From Macrothele yani (Eukaryota; Arthropoda; Arachnida; Araneae; Macrothelidae): a stretch of 64,000 bases of DNA. Below, in pieces: positions 11,287 to 22,199 of this stretch. Made by a program: the position numbers and the translations under genes. Location: the NCBI GenBank assembly GCA_039090855.1, contig CM076997.1:164516709-164580708 (forward strand), given 5' to 3'. The notes below the pieces were generated by a model that saw only the letters and a program-made list of their open reading frames with translations, did not search any database and was not told the DNA's origin. The stretch's first letter is position 1. Every line of letters starts with the position of its first letter.

Positions 11287-11696
11287 CGCAGCAATAACTA
11301 CTGACAACGATGATATTACGCCTTCTACTTCTAACATTAATTTATAATCAGCATAAGTTACTATAAGCTGTGACAATGGTGAAAATTTTCAAATACGTGT
11401 AGACAATGTAAATAGACAAAATCATCGCTCTTTCCACATTTTTCTTCAATTAACACACACCAACCGAAAAATTGTTTTCGGCTAGTTATCGTATGCACTC
11501 GGGTAGTTATGGAGAGATTTGAGATTCGTTTCCAGCCGTGTCGAAATATAATTTTTTCGGTTACTGTGTGTTAATTAAAGTAAACCGTGGAAAGATCGAT
11601 TACTTTCTTTATTTATTTAGTATAAGTTGCTTTTAAGTAAATAAAGTAAAACATTTATTTTGTTTTATTTCTTAAAAATTTTATATCTGAAAAGAA

Positions 11697-11800
11697 TCAA
11701 AAAGGCACAGTATGAACTGTGACCCTTTGATTCTCAAATAGAGCACACACCGGTCTAACCCTTACTGGTGACCATAGAAAAGGTTAGACCGGTGTGTGCT
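11697..11800. repeat. Two adjacent hairpins
   Basis: The second hairpin is a perfect 19 bp inverted repeat: AGCACACACCGGTCTAACC at 11742-11760 against its complement at 11782-11800, with a 21-base loop. Just upstream, 11697-11731 forms a weaker stem (TCAAAAAGGCACAG against CTGTGACCCTTTGA, 12 of 14 pairing). No coding context explains either. Confidence 0.6.
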
Positions 11801-11994
11801 GTTTTTCCGACGATCTTCCTCATTGTAATGCACTGGATATCAGGGAAATTTCTGAATGGCAGCAGAGGAATAAAGTGGAATGTTTCCGATGATCTCGACT
11901 GCTTTGAATTACGGGATGTTATTCGTTTGCTAACTCACACAATGCAACAAATGTAAAAGAAAATGATAATCTTGTGAAAGGAGCAGCGAAAATA

Positions 11995-13412
11995 CACTGG
12001 CGGAAAGTGAAAAAAGAACACCAAGAAAGAATTGGCGGACGATCATGAAATTTTCATATGTTAATGGGATTGAGTTTACGGTAGGTGTGATGTTAATTTC
12101 GGGACCAACCGGTGAGCGCTTACGACACAGCACGGCATAATATGCAAATTATCGTCGGTGGTATTTAAGGATTACGGCGAAGTGAATGCAATAAGTCGTC
12201 GGCGTACGGACACGGGCGAAGACCCTGAAGAAGATGCAATGCCTGGACATGGAAGACCTGTACGATTGCAGCAGTTATCGGATTTTTGAGCGAGGTCGTC
12301 TAGTCTGACTCCGCGAGTCCGGGTGGTCGTATCGCGGAGCGAATTGGACGGGAAGTATCGGTGGTGGTACGATGGTGGCGTAGATGTTCCGAGGAACATT
12401 CCCACACGAAAATACGTGGAACCGGGAGTCACAGACGGACTGATGAGCGGACCGATCGACGCATAAGAAAAGCGGCGTTGTCAAGCAGAACATCCACTGC
12501 GACGCAAATCCGAGCTGCCGTTGCACCTACGATGACTGTGCGAACAATCCGCAACCGTCTACTGGATGCAGGTCTACGTGCACGTGTGCCTCTGGCATGT
12601 GTACCTCTGAATCCAGCCCACCATCAGGAACGGCTTCAGTGGTGTCGCCAACGTCTGCACTGGAGAACGCAATGGCGATTTGTCGTGTTGCACGATGAAA
12701 GCAGATTCTGCTTGGGAGCCTCCGATGGCCGTATGCGTGTTCGCAGACTCACCGGAGAGCGTCTCCACCCTTCTTGCATCCGCCAGCGACACACAGAGCC
12801 TACACCTGGTCTCCTGGTGTGGGGAGCGATCAGCTATCACTCCCGTACACAACTAGTGTTTGTACCGGGAACGTTATACAGCGCCTCCTACGTCAACATC
12901 ATTCAGCCCGTTGTTGTGCCATTTGTAAGGTCGTTACATCGTGGTGTTTTCCAGCAAGATAACGCACGCCCACACACGGCACGTGCAAAGCAACATGCAC
13001 TCAGTGTGTGAGACAACTTCCATGGCCTGCACGTTCACCGGATGGATCCCCTATTGAGAACGTGTGGGATTTTATGGGACAACGACTTATCCGGTCTCCA
13101 CGGCCAGACACGACCATCCCCGATTTACAGGTCTAGGTTGAGGATGCTTGGAACTCAATACCCCAAACTTACATCCAACATCTGTGCGACAGACTCCATG
13201 CCAGAATTGTACAGAGTGACCCAGTTCATGGCGGTTCAACCTCGTTCTAACCATGTTACATGGAAATGTTATTTTTCAGTTTACCAGCAAATACAGCTGT
13301 ATTTGACAATGTTTTGATCACGTTATCCTCTGCATTTCGTTATTATGCTGTATAAATTTCGTTGGTGTCAGACGTCTCCTTCTTGGTGTTATTTTTTCAC
13401 TTTCCGCCAGTG
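11995..13412 (+). mobile_element. Tc1-like DNA transposon (Tc1-A)
   Basis: Terminal inverted repeats of about 35 bp: CACTGGCGGAAAGTGAAAAA at 11995 and its near-exact complement ending at 13412. TA dinucleotides flank both ends (11993-11994 and 13413-13414), the usual Tc1/mariner target duplication. Length 1418 bp fits the superfamily. It contains one decayed transposase gene. Confidence 0.9.
12190..13230 (+). pseudogene. Tc1-like transposase, broken
   Basis: The N-terminal helix-turn-helix part (12190-12420) is split by stops. From 12361 an open stretch of 216 codons includes TATQIRAAVAPTMTVRTIRNRL (second HTH), FVVLHDESRFCLG (first catalytic Asp), GLLVWGAISY and VFQQDNARPHTA (second Asp). 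It stops at 13009 after a frameshift; in another frame the C-terminus reads SPDGSPIENVWDFMG, holding the third acidic residue. Tc1 transposases cut and paste the element at TA. It sits alone between the inverted repeats, as is normal. Inactive because of the frameshift and N-terminal stops. Confidence 0.85.
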
Positions 13413-13589
13413 TACAACCTACGTCCAATAATTTCAAGGACTGACCGCGTAACTGACGAAACATTAGTGACATAAAATTATCATGTGTCTGCCAGATAGG
13501 CCAATCAGCGAATAGCTGGAAACCAGTTTACTCGGGTACTGACAGGCGGCAGATGGGCATTAACGGAGTCATAGCAAAAGTTCTCGTTC

Positions 13590-14290
13590 CGTTTCATCTA
13601 AAAGCAGACAGTAAACATCTGTTTTTGTTGGAAGCTTGATAAATCAGCTATAGAAGCTTTCAGAATGTTAGAGGAAGCCCATAGAGAAACAGCATTATCC
13701 CGTAGCAGAGTGGAGTTTTCGAATGGTATGCACGGTTTCGTGACGGGCGTGAATTCTTTGACGATGATCCGAGATATGGGAGACCCTCCAGTGGGCGGAC
13801 AGCGGAAAAATCGAAGATGGTACCGAATCAATTAAAGAAAGATCGACGAATTACAATGAGACTTTTGCTGAGTTGGTGGGCATCAGTAAGTCTATCTATC
13901 ATGAGATCCTACGCGAAAATCTGGGAAAACGAAAACTTAATGCCAGATGAGCACCCCGCATTCTGAATGAATACCAAAAATAGGCTCGTTTATTGATTTG
14001 TTCCGATCTGCTGAACACTGCAGTTGAGGATCCTGAATTTTGCTCCAGATTTTTTGCAGGAGAGGAAAGATGGTGCATGCAGTATGATCCACAAACCAAG
14101 CGAGAAAGCGTTGAACGGAGAGGTACCTACTCAGAGAATCATGCTGACACTATATCTATCCTAGCAGCCGTGGAGAAAAAGTTGCGGATATTCCGGAAAA
14201 TGCTTTCCAAAACTGTTTTCGGGATTTTCAAAAAAGGTTAGAAACTGTGTGTTGGTTAGGAAGGGAGGTATTTTGAAAGTGACCTGCACT
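13590..14290 (+). pseudogene. mariner-like transposase relic with internal deletion
   Basis: The N-terminus resembles the mariner HTH region: FCWKLDKSAIEAFRMLEEAH followed by RETALSRSRVEF. Near 13990 comes DLLNTAVEDPEFCSRFFAGE and DPQTKRES, like the stretch before and around the first catalytic Asp. The sequence then jumps to a C-terminal piece, EKKVADIPENAFQNCFRDFQ, like the end of mariner proteins. The middle, including the second Asp region, is missing. Stops occur throughout. I found no clear inverted repeats. Confidence 0.6.
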
Positions 14291-14299
14291 AATTGCGGG

Positions 14300-15448
14300 T
14301 ATTGTATTTTTTACATTAATTATTGCGTCAATCCTGGAAGGTTTAGGGTGTAGGTTGAACTACTGAATATAAACAGGTAGACACAGATCCTTAAAAAAAT
14401 CTTAGCAGTACTGGAATTACAATTGTGGAGTATTGTTGGAAGAATCTGAGGAGTGTAGTTACCTCTGCAGAGCTGTGAAAAACACGACGCAACTCACGAA
14501 GACGTTGACTCTCGAATTGAGGAAAGACTAACTAGCGTTCCATATGCCGTTGCCAATTTGGTAAATAAAACAACACAATAAATAAAAGAAAAAAAGCTTA
14601 AAGCCTTCAACACCTTCTGTACTACCCAGAGAATTTGACCACAACTGTGAAGTGACGGGTTTTTATCAGTAAATGCCTTGGAAGGATTCTTAACATATGG
14701 TGCCGCAAAGAGTGTAGCTGCTGGAGAAACCCAACCAATGCGCAGTCAAGTACCCAGTCAGGGAAATAAAGTTGAAGCAAATCAAACACACAAATCCTGA
14801 GCTGACTCAGCAATTAGTGCTCTGACGTGGAATTGATCCGTTCATCGGAGTCGGGCGAGATCGAGACAGACTTGGGGAAGATCTGCCAAGCAACAGTTGT
14901 GGAAAATCAGTTGTACCTGGGATAGGATCGATAATTTATTCACTGTATCCGACAACGGGCGGATACAACGAAGAAATTATATAGAATACTGAATGCTCCA
15001 CTAGCAGCGAAAATAATTTGCACCAAAAGCTTCAAGAAGAAAAGAAATTATTATTACCTGACGACACTGATCAACAATAATTTTTTCTCAGGGAAATTGT
15101 AGCTAATTTAAATAAACATACCCTAGCGGATATCGAAAGTAATCATAAAAAGTAAACTTGATTATCATTTTGGACATAATCATGTTATAATTTATAGCAG
15201 TGACCTTATTTTATTGGCTATTGAAGTGCATTTTGAATGCAGACAAACGATACCGGAAATGGGTGATGCAATAGGTATATGCGCCAGTCAGGCAGATTAC
15301 GTAAGACAGTCTGACGCAGTGCTGAAAAGCTTCGTTCATTTAGATATAACAGCGATCAGTGCAGCATGTAATGAGCTCAAGAACAGGGACTTAAAACAAT
15401 CATTATGTCCCATCAATGCATGAATTTTGGTAATAGTTTGTGTTATAT
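14300..15448. other. No recognisable gene
   Basis: AT-rich sequence. An open frame at 15214-15423 (69 codons) has no motif I know. Near 14990 a CTCCACTAGCAGC motif resembles ones at 45960-47290. Confidence 0.45.
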
Positions 15449-15506
15449 ACACTGCTGAACACCCAAAATGCAACACCAAGAACGACACGAGATAGCAAAG
15501 CCAGAT

Positions 15507-16657
15507 TTACTGGACACATAACAGCAGATACAAAGATAAAACGATTGAGCTTACAGGCCCGTGTGACTTGCGGAACACGCAGACATCAATAGTTTGTGTG
15601 GCCCCCCCATGGCTGGCAATAACGGCCGCTACACGCCGCGGCATCGAACGAAAGAGGCTTTGGATGTGGGCTTGCGGTATGTCGGTCCAGGCTGCTTCCA
15701 CACGTTGTCACAGTTCATCAGGCGTAACCCGAGTGGTGCTTGCCGGGCAGCTCTGTTGCCGATCAGCGACCGACGTGTTCGATGAGCGACATATCGGGAG
15801 AACAGGCGGGCAACGGCAGCAGTGACACCTAGTGGGCTGTGAAGAATTATTCCACGATGCGTGCCACGTGCGGGCACACATTGTCCTGTTGAAACGTGGT
15901 CGCTGGCAGGTCCTGCAGGTAAGGGAGGACTACAGACTCCAAAGCGTCGGAGATGTAGTGGTGGCTGTTGAATGTACCGGCGATGCGTACCAGAGGGGTG
16001 CGGGTGTCATATCCAATTGCGCCCCAAACCATAACAGCAGGCGACGGACCGGTATGGCGATACACAACGCAGGAATCATAGTCTCTCGCCGCGGTGCCGC
16101 CACACGCGGATCCGACCATCGTGGTGTTGCAGACAGAAACGGAATTCGTCGGAGAAGACAATGTCGTGCCATTCCGTAATCCAGGTGCGGCGTTCAACGG
16201 CCCACTGCCGCCGCACTCGCCGGTGGTGTAACGTCAATGGTAAACGGGGCCATGGGCGCCGTGCGACAAGTCCTCGGGCCTGCAGACGACGTCGAACGGT
16301 AGGTGCTGACACAGGTTGTTGCGCAACACACCTAATTCCTGCGCTAACGTTCCTGATGTTAGCGCAGGAATTACCACTGCCGAACGAGAGGATCGGCATG
16401 TTGTGCGTCAATGACCGCCGCACAACATGCCGATCCTCTCGTTCGGGAGTGGGCCGCGGCTGTGGCAATCGCTCACGTCGGTCCGTGCGTCCCTCCTATA
16501 ACCACAGAATTCACACTCGCCTCACTGTGGCTGGATGTCCTCCCACACGGGCGCCAATGTCTCGGTACGATAAACCGCTGTCGCGATAAGCCACTATTCG
16601 TTCTCTGTCGAACTCCGAAACGTGCTGGAATGACTTGCGTATTTTGCGACGAGGCAT
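15507..16657 (-). pseudogene. Tc1-like transposase with two snap-back insertions
   Basis: Start at ATG 16657 (MPRRKIRKS), followed by FDRERIVAYRDSGLSYRDIG, a Tc1-type HTH. A stop falls near 16500. Then PEREDRHVVRRSLTH, an abnormal stretch made of two inverted duplications (16333-16446), PVSAPTVRRRLQARGL, WHDIVFSDEFRFCL (first Asp), and after frameshifts TFQQDNVCPHVA (second Asp). The expected third acidic region near 15800 is scrambled. The end is VAAVIASHGG. Inactive. The family recognises element ends and moves them to TA sites. Confidence 0.8.
16333..16446. repeat. Two perfect inverted duplications inside Tc1-B
   Basis: Arms 16333-16348 and 16358-16373 are 16 bp perfect complements around a 9-base loop. 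Arms 16380-16407 and 16419-16446 are 28 bp perfect complements around an 11-base loop. Both lie within transposase coding sequence, so one arm of each is original and the other probably copied. Confidence 0.85.
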
Positions 16658-16751
16658 CAGGAAGCTTTCCACGCACATGTCCGGCAGCACAACACACTTC
16701 CACTACTTACACCCCGCCTTCTGTGCACCCTTCTTATAGTGCATCTCGGTG

Positions 16752-16840
16752 GCGTGTATAGAAAATTAAGTGGTTTTTTTTTTAGTGTATAGAAAATTAA
16801 GCGGTTTTTTTAGTGTATAGAAAATTAAGTGTTTATTTCC
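16752..16840 (+). repeat. 35-bp tandem repeat, three units
   Basis: GTGTATAGAAAATTAAGYGG followed by a T tract occurs three times in succession. It directly abuts the broken right end of Tc1-B. Confidence 0.8.
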
Positions 16841-16886
16841 ACAGCTTTTAAAACCAAGAATTATGAGCATTAGGTTATTTTAATGA

Positions 16887-17056
16887 GCTGGTGGTGCAGT
16901 GGTCTAAGCACTGACTACTGACGGTTCGTCCAAATTGGCAGTGGCTCGAGTCCTAGATGAGGCATGGGTGGTGCGTTTGTGTTAGGGCACTGGATATCTT
17001 CATTTCTTGGAACCAGTGGCCCTAAATTAGAGACGGGAGTTAGAGTTGCTCACGAT
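16887..17056 (+). repeat. Decayed SINE (main family)
   Basis: Plus-strand head GCTGGTGGTGCAGTGGTCTA, B-box relic GGCTCGAGTCCTAG, body GAGGCATGGGTGGTGCGTTT and ACCAGTGGCCCTAAATTAG, tail GTTGCTCACGATT. The last bases of the tail and the A tract are gone. Confidence 0.8.
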
Positions 17057-17289
17057 TTGCATATGCCCTGCAATGCTAATCGTTTGCATGTCCTATCGTG
17101 GGCGACGCATGCTGCGAATTTCAGGCCAATCGGATGCTTCCTTCTTGGATAAGCCATTGGCGCCACACTTCTCCTGTGAACACTGTTCGATTCGGCTTTG
17201 AGAATGAAGTAGGGGAAAGGAACATCGATGACTTTCGCCATACTGATGATCTGGAGGGAGCCTAGAAATCGTGTAAGAGGTTGTTACAT

Positions 17290-18470
17290 TTGAGTGACTC
17301 CAGCAGTGAAAGGAATTAATTTTAAGGAGCAAAAGCAAGTGCAGTATCCCAGAATCGATTCTGCAATAAGGCATGTACCTCACAGTCATGCGCATCCTGT
17401 ACCACAGCCACCTGTAAACTGTGCTTTAGATGTATTCCATTTACTAGTCATGAAAGTGGAAAAGACCAGGATTATATTCCATCTGAGAAACATTCACCGC
17501 CTCATATGATCACCCAAGCAGAGCTCAATGACCTCGTTCGTGATCTGGAATTTTTTTTTTTTTTGATTGGAGGTTTAACGACCACCGTGAGCAACTCAAT
17601 GGGCTATAAGCAGTCGCCCGTCCATAATTTAGGGTCACTGGTTCCACGGAAGGGAGAGAACCAGTGCCGTAAGACAAACACAACATCCATGCCTCACCGG
17701 GATTCGAACCCGGACCCCTTTCGGACGAATGATCAGAGGCAATCGCTTAGACCACTGCGCCACCGGGACGGCGATCTGGAATTAAGCAAAAATAAAGGTT
17801 AATTGCTTGGATCAATGCTTAAGGAGTGGTATATAATGTATGATAATGTATGTATTTCCGTGTATTGTGACCTACACAAAGACTTTATTCATTTCTGTGA
17901 AAAAGATCGCAAGATATGCTTTTGTTACGACATTACCAGCCTGATGTATTCTTTAGATCTGTATCACAAGCCAGATGAATGCGACTGTTTATTGATGCTT
18001 CAAAAGTAAGTTTATTAACAATACTGTTAACATTGGCAACAAATATAACTCCATTTATGTTAGATATGCTTCGCGGGGAAAAGAAACCTACGATACCTTG
18101 AAGAAGCTATTACACGTGCTGAAGTACAATGATTTTCATTTGAAAAATTGTAGTGCCTTGAAAATCATTTCTCTGTTACTAGGAACACAACTGGGATACA
18201 CTAAATATGCATGTTTCCTTTGCGAATGGGACCATCGGGCAAAAGAAAAATACTACCATGTAAGAAAGTGGCCTTTACGACAGCTTCTGAAGCCCGGTGC
18301 TAAGAATGTAGTTAACGAACCTCTAGTACTACCAGCGAACATACTTCTCCCACCACTGCATATCAAACTCTGATTGATAAAATTTTTTGTTAAAGCTCTG
18401 GACCTGGATAATGAGGCATTTAGGTTTATCCGAGATATCTTCCCTTCCATATCGGATATTGAAATAAACA
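17290..18470 (+). pseudogene. Decayed conserved arthropod gene of unknown function, split by a SINE
   Basis: In order on the plus strand: SAIRHVPHSHAHPVPQPP (near 17360), HMITQAELNDLVRDLE ending at the SINE, resuming LSKNKG and LLGSMLKEWYIM, KDFIHFCEKDRKICFCYDI, RLFIDASKVS in a second frame, then IISLLLGTQLGYTKYACFLC with EWDHRAKEKYYH, and PGAKNVVNEPLVLPANILLP. I recall a family of uncharacterised arthropod proteins, often multicopy, with this order of blocks; multicopy suggests transposon origin but I cannot confirm it. CFLCEWD may be half of a zinc site. Two or three stops or frame changes plus the SINE inactivate it. A DR1 repeat truncates its 3' end at about 18470. Confidence 0.65.
17553..17772 (-). 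repeat. Complete SINE inserted in the decayed gene
   Basis: Same structure as the SINE at 11064: B-box GGGTTCGAATCCCGG, tail and 12-14 base A tract on the minus strand. The perfect 11 bp target-site duplication GATCTGGAATT is at 17542-17552 and 17773-17783. Removing it rejoins the gene frame as VRDLE-LSKNK. Confidence 0.92.
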
Positions 18471-18850
18471 AGTTAGTAAAATCAAGCAATGCATTGATTG
18501 TGATACGCTTTCCAACATAACAGAAATCATTACTCAAGTTATGAGGATAATGGATGTAGAATAAATCTCGCTCCCACGACCTGACCTTTGACCCCATTTC
18601 GATGATATTCAACACAACCGGTAAAGTACAGTTCTGGAAGAACATGATAAAGTTTTGTCTCAATCCAAACATTTTTTACGCAAGTTATAACGCATAAGGG
18701 CGATGAAATGGATCCCGCTCCTATGTCCTGACCTTTGACCCCATTTAACCTATTTTCAACAGGGTTCGTCCCCAGGTTGTCTTCCACCACATACTAAAAT
18801 GTAATCGAAATTGAACCATTTTTACGCACGTTATGACGCATAAGGTCACA
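18467..18850 (+). repeat. DR1-bearing tandem repeat, copy D
   Basis: Starts AACAAGTTAGTAAAATCAAG like the copies at 41780 and 60604, has TACGCTTTCCAAC at 18504-18516, then about 2.5 units of roughly 140 bp. Each unit contains CCTGACCTTTGACCCCATTT (18581 and 18728) and TTTACGCAMGTTATRACGCAT. The right end is missing. Confidence 0.75.
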
Positions 18851-18884
18851 GTTAACTCTGCGATGCAGAATTTTCGGCCAATAC

Positions 18885-19475
18885 AGCGTACTAGGATTCG
18901 TATTCGTATTAGTTGTCTTTGCACGATTGGAATACACACAGGTAAATAAGGTCACAGTTATTAAAAATTTAATATTAAAAACTGTATATTTAAATCTTAT
19001 AAACACATCAAAGATACATATGAGATCATTCGAGTCTACCATAGACCCATCTTCAGATTAAAAGCAGACAGTATGACGACTCAAGTAGCAAGTCTTATAC
19101 TAAAGTAATAACAAGTTCATGACGTATCTGAATATGCGTGCCGATCACTTAATAGATGAGGGGTGACGTAATGCGTGAGTAAAAACATGAGAACACAAAT
19201 TCAGAGCTCAGGACCAGAGTGAAGAACCGAATTGCAGAGTTTTTTTTTTTTTTTTTTTTTTTTTTAAGTCTCAGGTTCTGTTTGCTTTTAATCTGAAGAT
19301 GACTCTATGGTAGACTCGAAATATCAAATATGTATCTTTGATGTGTATAAAAGTTTTTAATAATCAGTTTTTAATACTAAATCTTCTTAATATTAAATAT
19401 TTCATTAACTGTGAACTTATTTATCTGTGTGTATCCTAATCGTGCAAAGACGGCTAATACGAAACCTATCACTTG
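18885..19475. mobile_element. Foldback element with long inverted repeats
   Basis: Imperfect inverted arms of about 170 bp (roughly 18893-19062 and 19277-19470). Examples are TCTTTGCACGATTGGAATAC against GTATCCTAATCGTGCAAAGA and GAGTCTACCATAGA against TCTATGGTAGACTC. The spacer holds a run of 27 T. No protein is encoded. Best read as a non-autonomous DNA transposon; target duplication not determined. Confidence 0.7.
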
Positions 19476-19479
19476 AATC

Positions 19480-20320
19480 TAAAATCTCCTTTCGTAAATA
19501 CAATCACTCAATATTTGCCGAGCGTTTGCACTTTGCTTGAATACTTCATCGGGGCTTAGTTCTCAGAACTTAGAATGGTCCCAAAAAATGTCGCTATAAC
19601 AATTTAAAGGTATTTGGTACTTTGGAACAAACAGTTGTTTCGTTCAAACAGAAGTCCGTGGTAGAGTTATCATTGTCGCGTAGTATGAGGGCCATTATTG
19701 GTTTATCCTTCGGAATTTGTTCAGAAAATATCTCCAGGCACCTGACAGGTCCAAAGACAAGCACTTGTTGCACTGGTGCGGATGAGGTTTCTTTTAAAAG
19801 ACTTTTCCCGCGTAGCTGTGCTAAAGTAGTGTGTGTAAGGAGCTACTCTTTTCACCCTCTTTCACAACGGGGTTGTACTTTTTTGCCTAACCTCCAGACA
19901 TACAGTGGTTGTGGTTTCCAAATGTTTTATCTTCCTCGCTACTGTCCAGAAGGGATCTTTTTGTTAATCCTAAGTACGAATTTGTGCTGCCGGCTGGGTA
20001 GATATGAGGTATGTACTAATATCCTGCTGAGCGTTCTTTGTTTACTGGTGGCTTGTTTGTTGAAGCACCAACGTGTACAAATGAAAGAGATTTAAAAACA
20101 AATTTATTCCGTATTTTTTATGATGTTTTTGAACCTGAAAGAGAATTTGGGGAAATATATTGTGGACCCGAAATATTTTAAACTTCTGTTATTTGAAATA
20201 ACAGGAGTCCTGGGTTTAAGCACTTGAACCCTTCGTAAAATGGAATCTAATTTTTGTCTAGTAAAGCCAGCTGAAAGACCTTTGTCAATAACATTTGCTG
20301 TTTCATTATCTCTGACTTTC
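19480..20320. other. Unassigned region with a 157-codon ORF
   Basis: An open frame at 19622-20095 (plus) encodes a Cys- and Leu-rich peptide that I do not recognise. Lying beside a minus-strand Penelope-like fragment, it may be an antisense by-product of the same element. No start context or domain supports a gene. Confidence 0.3.
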
Positions 20321-20530
20321 TTTTTAATTTGGAGGTTTAACGACCACGGTTAGCAACTCGATGGGTTATAAGCAGTCGTTCATCGCTAATTTTGGCCATG
20401 GTTCCAGGTAAGGGAGACAGCAAGTTCTGTACGAAAAACAGAACATCAATGTCTCACAAGGATTCGAACCCGGGACCATTTGGATGAATGATCACAAGCC
20501 AGCGCTTAGATCACTGCACCACCAGGCCGG
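20321..20530 (-). repeat. Decayed SINE inside the Penelope-like fragment
   Basis: Minus-strand head CCGGCCTGGTGGTGCAGTGA, B-box GGGTTCGAATCC, tail GTTGCTAACCGTGGTCGTTA and ACCTCCAAATT. More diverged than the copies at 11064 and 17553. Confidence 0.85.
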
Positions 20531-20544
20531 AATCGCTGGTTTTT

Positions 20545-20990
20545 ATTGGTGAAGGATTAAGAAAAGCTCTTCTAAGTCATGCGTTGAAAACAGCTGCTTT
20601 GTTTGATTTTGAAAGAAAGGCTTACGTTTGAAACACCTAGGTTGGGAACAACTTTTTTTAGGAAGGCTTACGTTGGAAACAGCAGATGGGTTGTAGAACT
20701 CTTCATTGTGAAGTCCGCCATCTTATTTTCTAGGGAGAACAGCGACCAAGAAATTAAGTTTCCTATGTACTCGTAGGTAAAATTGATTGACAGGTAGCAG
20801 GGTTTTAGTTACTGATAGAAATTCTTTAAGCTTTGCAACCCGTACTGCCATACGATGAAGATGTCATCTACATATATGAACAAGATTTGAGGTTGTACGG
20901 TACATTTCGAAAATATGTTGTTCTTCATCGGTCTTAATGTGGATTCTGCTAGACGGCCGGTGAAGACATGGGAGCTTCTCTACTCTGTTA
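20545..20990 (-). pseudogene. Penelope-like element reverse transcriptase fragment
   Basis: On the minus strand: SHVFTGRLAESTLRPMKNN and FIYVDDIFIVWQYG (20857-20874 for the YVDD core), then LQSLKNF and INFTYEY. A Y-V-D-D-I-F core followed by I-V-W and a hydrophobic stretch resembles Penelope-like RTs rather than LINE RTs, where the box is normally YADD. The SINE at 20321 splits downstream sequence that may continue the element to about 20230. Stops and deletions make it dead. Confidence 0.65.
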
Positions 20991-21108
20991 ATAGGTTATT
21001 CCCTCGAAACAAAAATGCGTAGTATCTGCAGTGGGCAACAAAGTTTAAGGTTCTCCTTAATTCTTGCACCTTCTGGAGAATGTCGGTTTGATTTCACTAA
21101 TTGATAAA

Positions 21109-22196
21109 CACTGAAGTGACAAAAGTCATAGAATACGTACATAGCAACTTTTAGGACCTGCCCTATTTCGGTGAAGTGCAGCAACTCGACGTGACACCTA
21201 TTCCACAAGTGGCCGGAAGATTTCTAGAGAGATATTGAGCCAGGCAGTCTGAACTGCTGCCCACATTACCCTAGAATTTGTAACTGCAGGATTTGGGATG
21301 CGGATGGACCTTTCCACCACGTCCCATAAGTGCTCCACCCGGTTCATGGCGGGCGAACGTGGTTGGCCTCACAATCCGTCGGAACTCTCCAGAATGCTAC
21401 TTTAACCAATTTTGGACAACTTGGGCCCGATGACATGGTGCATAGTCCGTTTGGAAAACCCAAACGCTGTTACAGTAAATGAAGTCCATGAAGAGCTTCA
21501 AATGGTCACCCAGCAGAGCAACAAATCGATTACCGGTTAATGACGTGTTTACGAGGACCAGAGGACCAAAATCGTGTCATCGTGTCACATAAAGACTCCT
21601 CATACATGTATGGAAGTTCCAAGGTCCAATTGCCATGTTCACAAGCCCGGGTGATGCACTGTGTCTGATGTCGTAGTGTTAACAAAGGCACTCTGGTGGG
21701 TATTCTGCCCCCATACCCCATGGTCGCTAAATTTGGCTGCACTGACCTGATGGATATGTCTCTGGTACCTTCTGCTTTGAATGTGGATGTTATTTGAGCG
21801 AGTGTATCTGTCTATTAGCATATACAATGCTGGTCAGACGCCACCGGTCGCGGTCATTCAGCACCTGTGGTTGCCCACTGCTCTGTCTTTGATGGATGGA
21901 ATGCCTTCCATGATGTATTCCAGATACGCACGGGACACCGTAGATCAAGGAATGTTGAAAGTTCGCACAACTTTGGAAACTGAATGTCCCATCCGTCTGG
22001 CTCCACTACCATGCCTCGTTCAAACTCCGATAATTCTCGTCTGCTTGCCATAATCCTACTGGCGGTTATTCAACCTGGCTCACGAGATTACACCTCACAA
22101 CTGATAAAAATCGTGGCGTGCGTCGAAACCTTAAGGCGACGGCAGCGTCAGTTAAAAAAAATGAATACTGCTATCCCATGACTGGGAACTTTAGTG
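21109..22196 (-). mobile_element. Tc1-like DNA transposon (Tc1-C)
   Basis: Ends CACTGAAGTGACAAAAGTCA (21109) and, on the complement, CACTAAAGTTCCCAGTCATG (ending 22196) form an imperfect 26 bp inverted repeat; TA follows the right end (22197-22198). At 1088 bp it is slightly short. Confidence 0.8.
21198..22051 (-). pseudogene. Tc1-like transposase, broken
   Basis: Start at ATG 22051: MASRRELSEFERGMVVEPD is the Tc1 N-terminus, with HTH traces GHSVSKVV and RVYLEYIMEGIPSI across frames. NRQITLAQITSTF and SIRSVQPNLATMG follow (second HTH). The first catalytic Asp segment is missing or deleted near 21540. VFQTDYAPCHRAQVVQNWL is the second Asp region and NRVEHLWDVVERSIRIPNPA the third acidic region. 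Stop at 21198. Stops and frameshifts inactivate it. Confidence 0.8.
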
Positions 22197-22199
22197 TAA

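Larger units (their letters stand above)
15450..16700 (-). mobile_element. Tc1-like DNA transposon (Tc1-B), right end lost
   Basis: Left end at 15450 after TA reads CACTGCTGAACACCCAAAAT, a Tc1-type inverted repeat. The complement expected beyond 16700 is absent; a 35 bp tandem repeat (16752-16840) sits there instead. The body is a minus-strand transposase gene. GC content is clearly higher than in the flanks. Confidence 0.75.

Noticed and set aside
19622..20095. 157-codon ORF as a host gene
   Set aside because: No domain, biased composition and location next to a minus-strand retroelement fragment.
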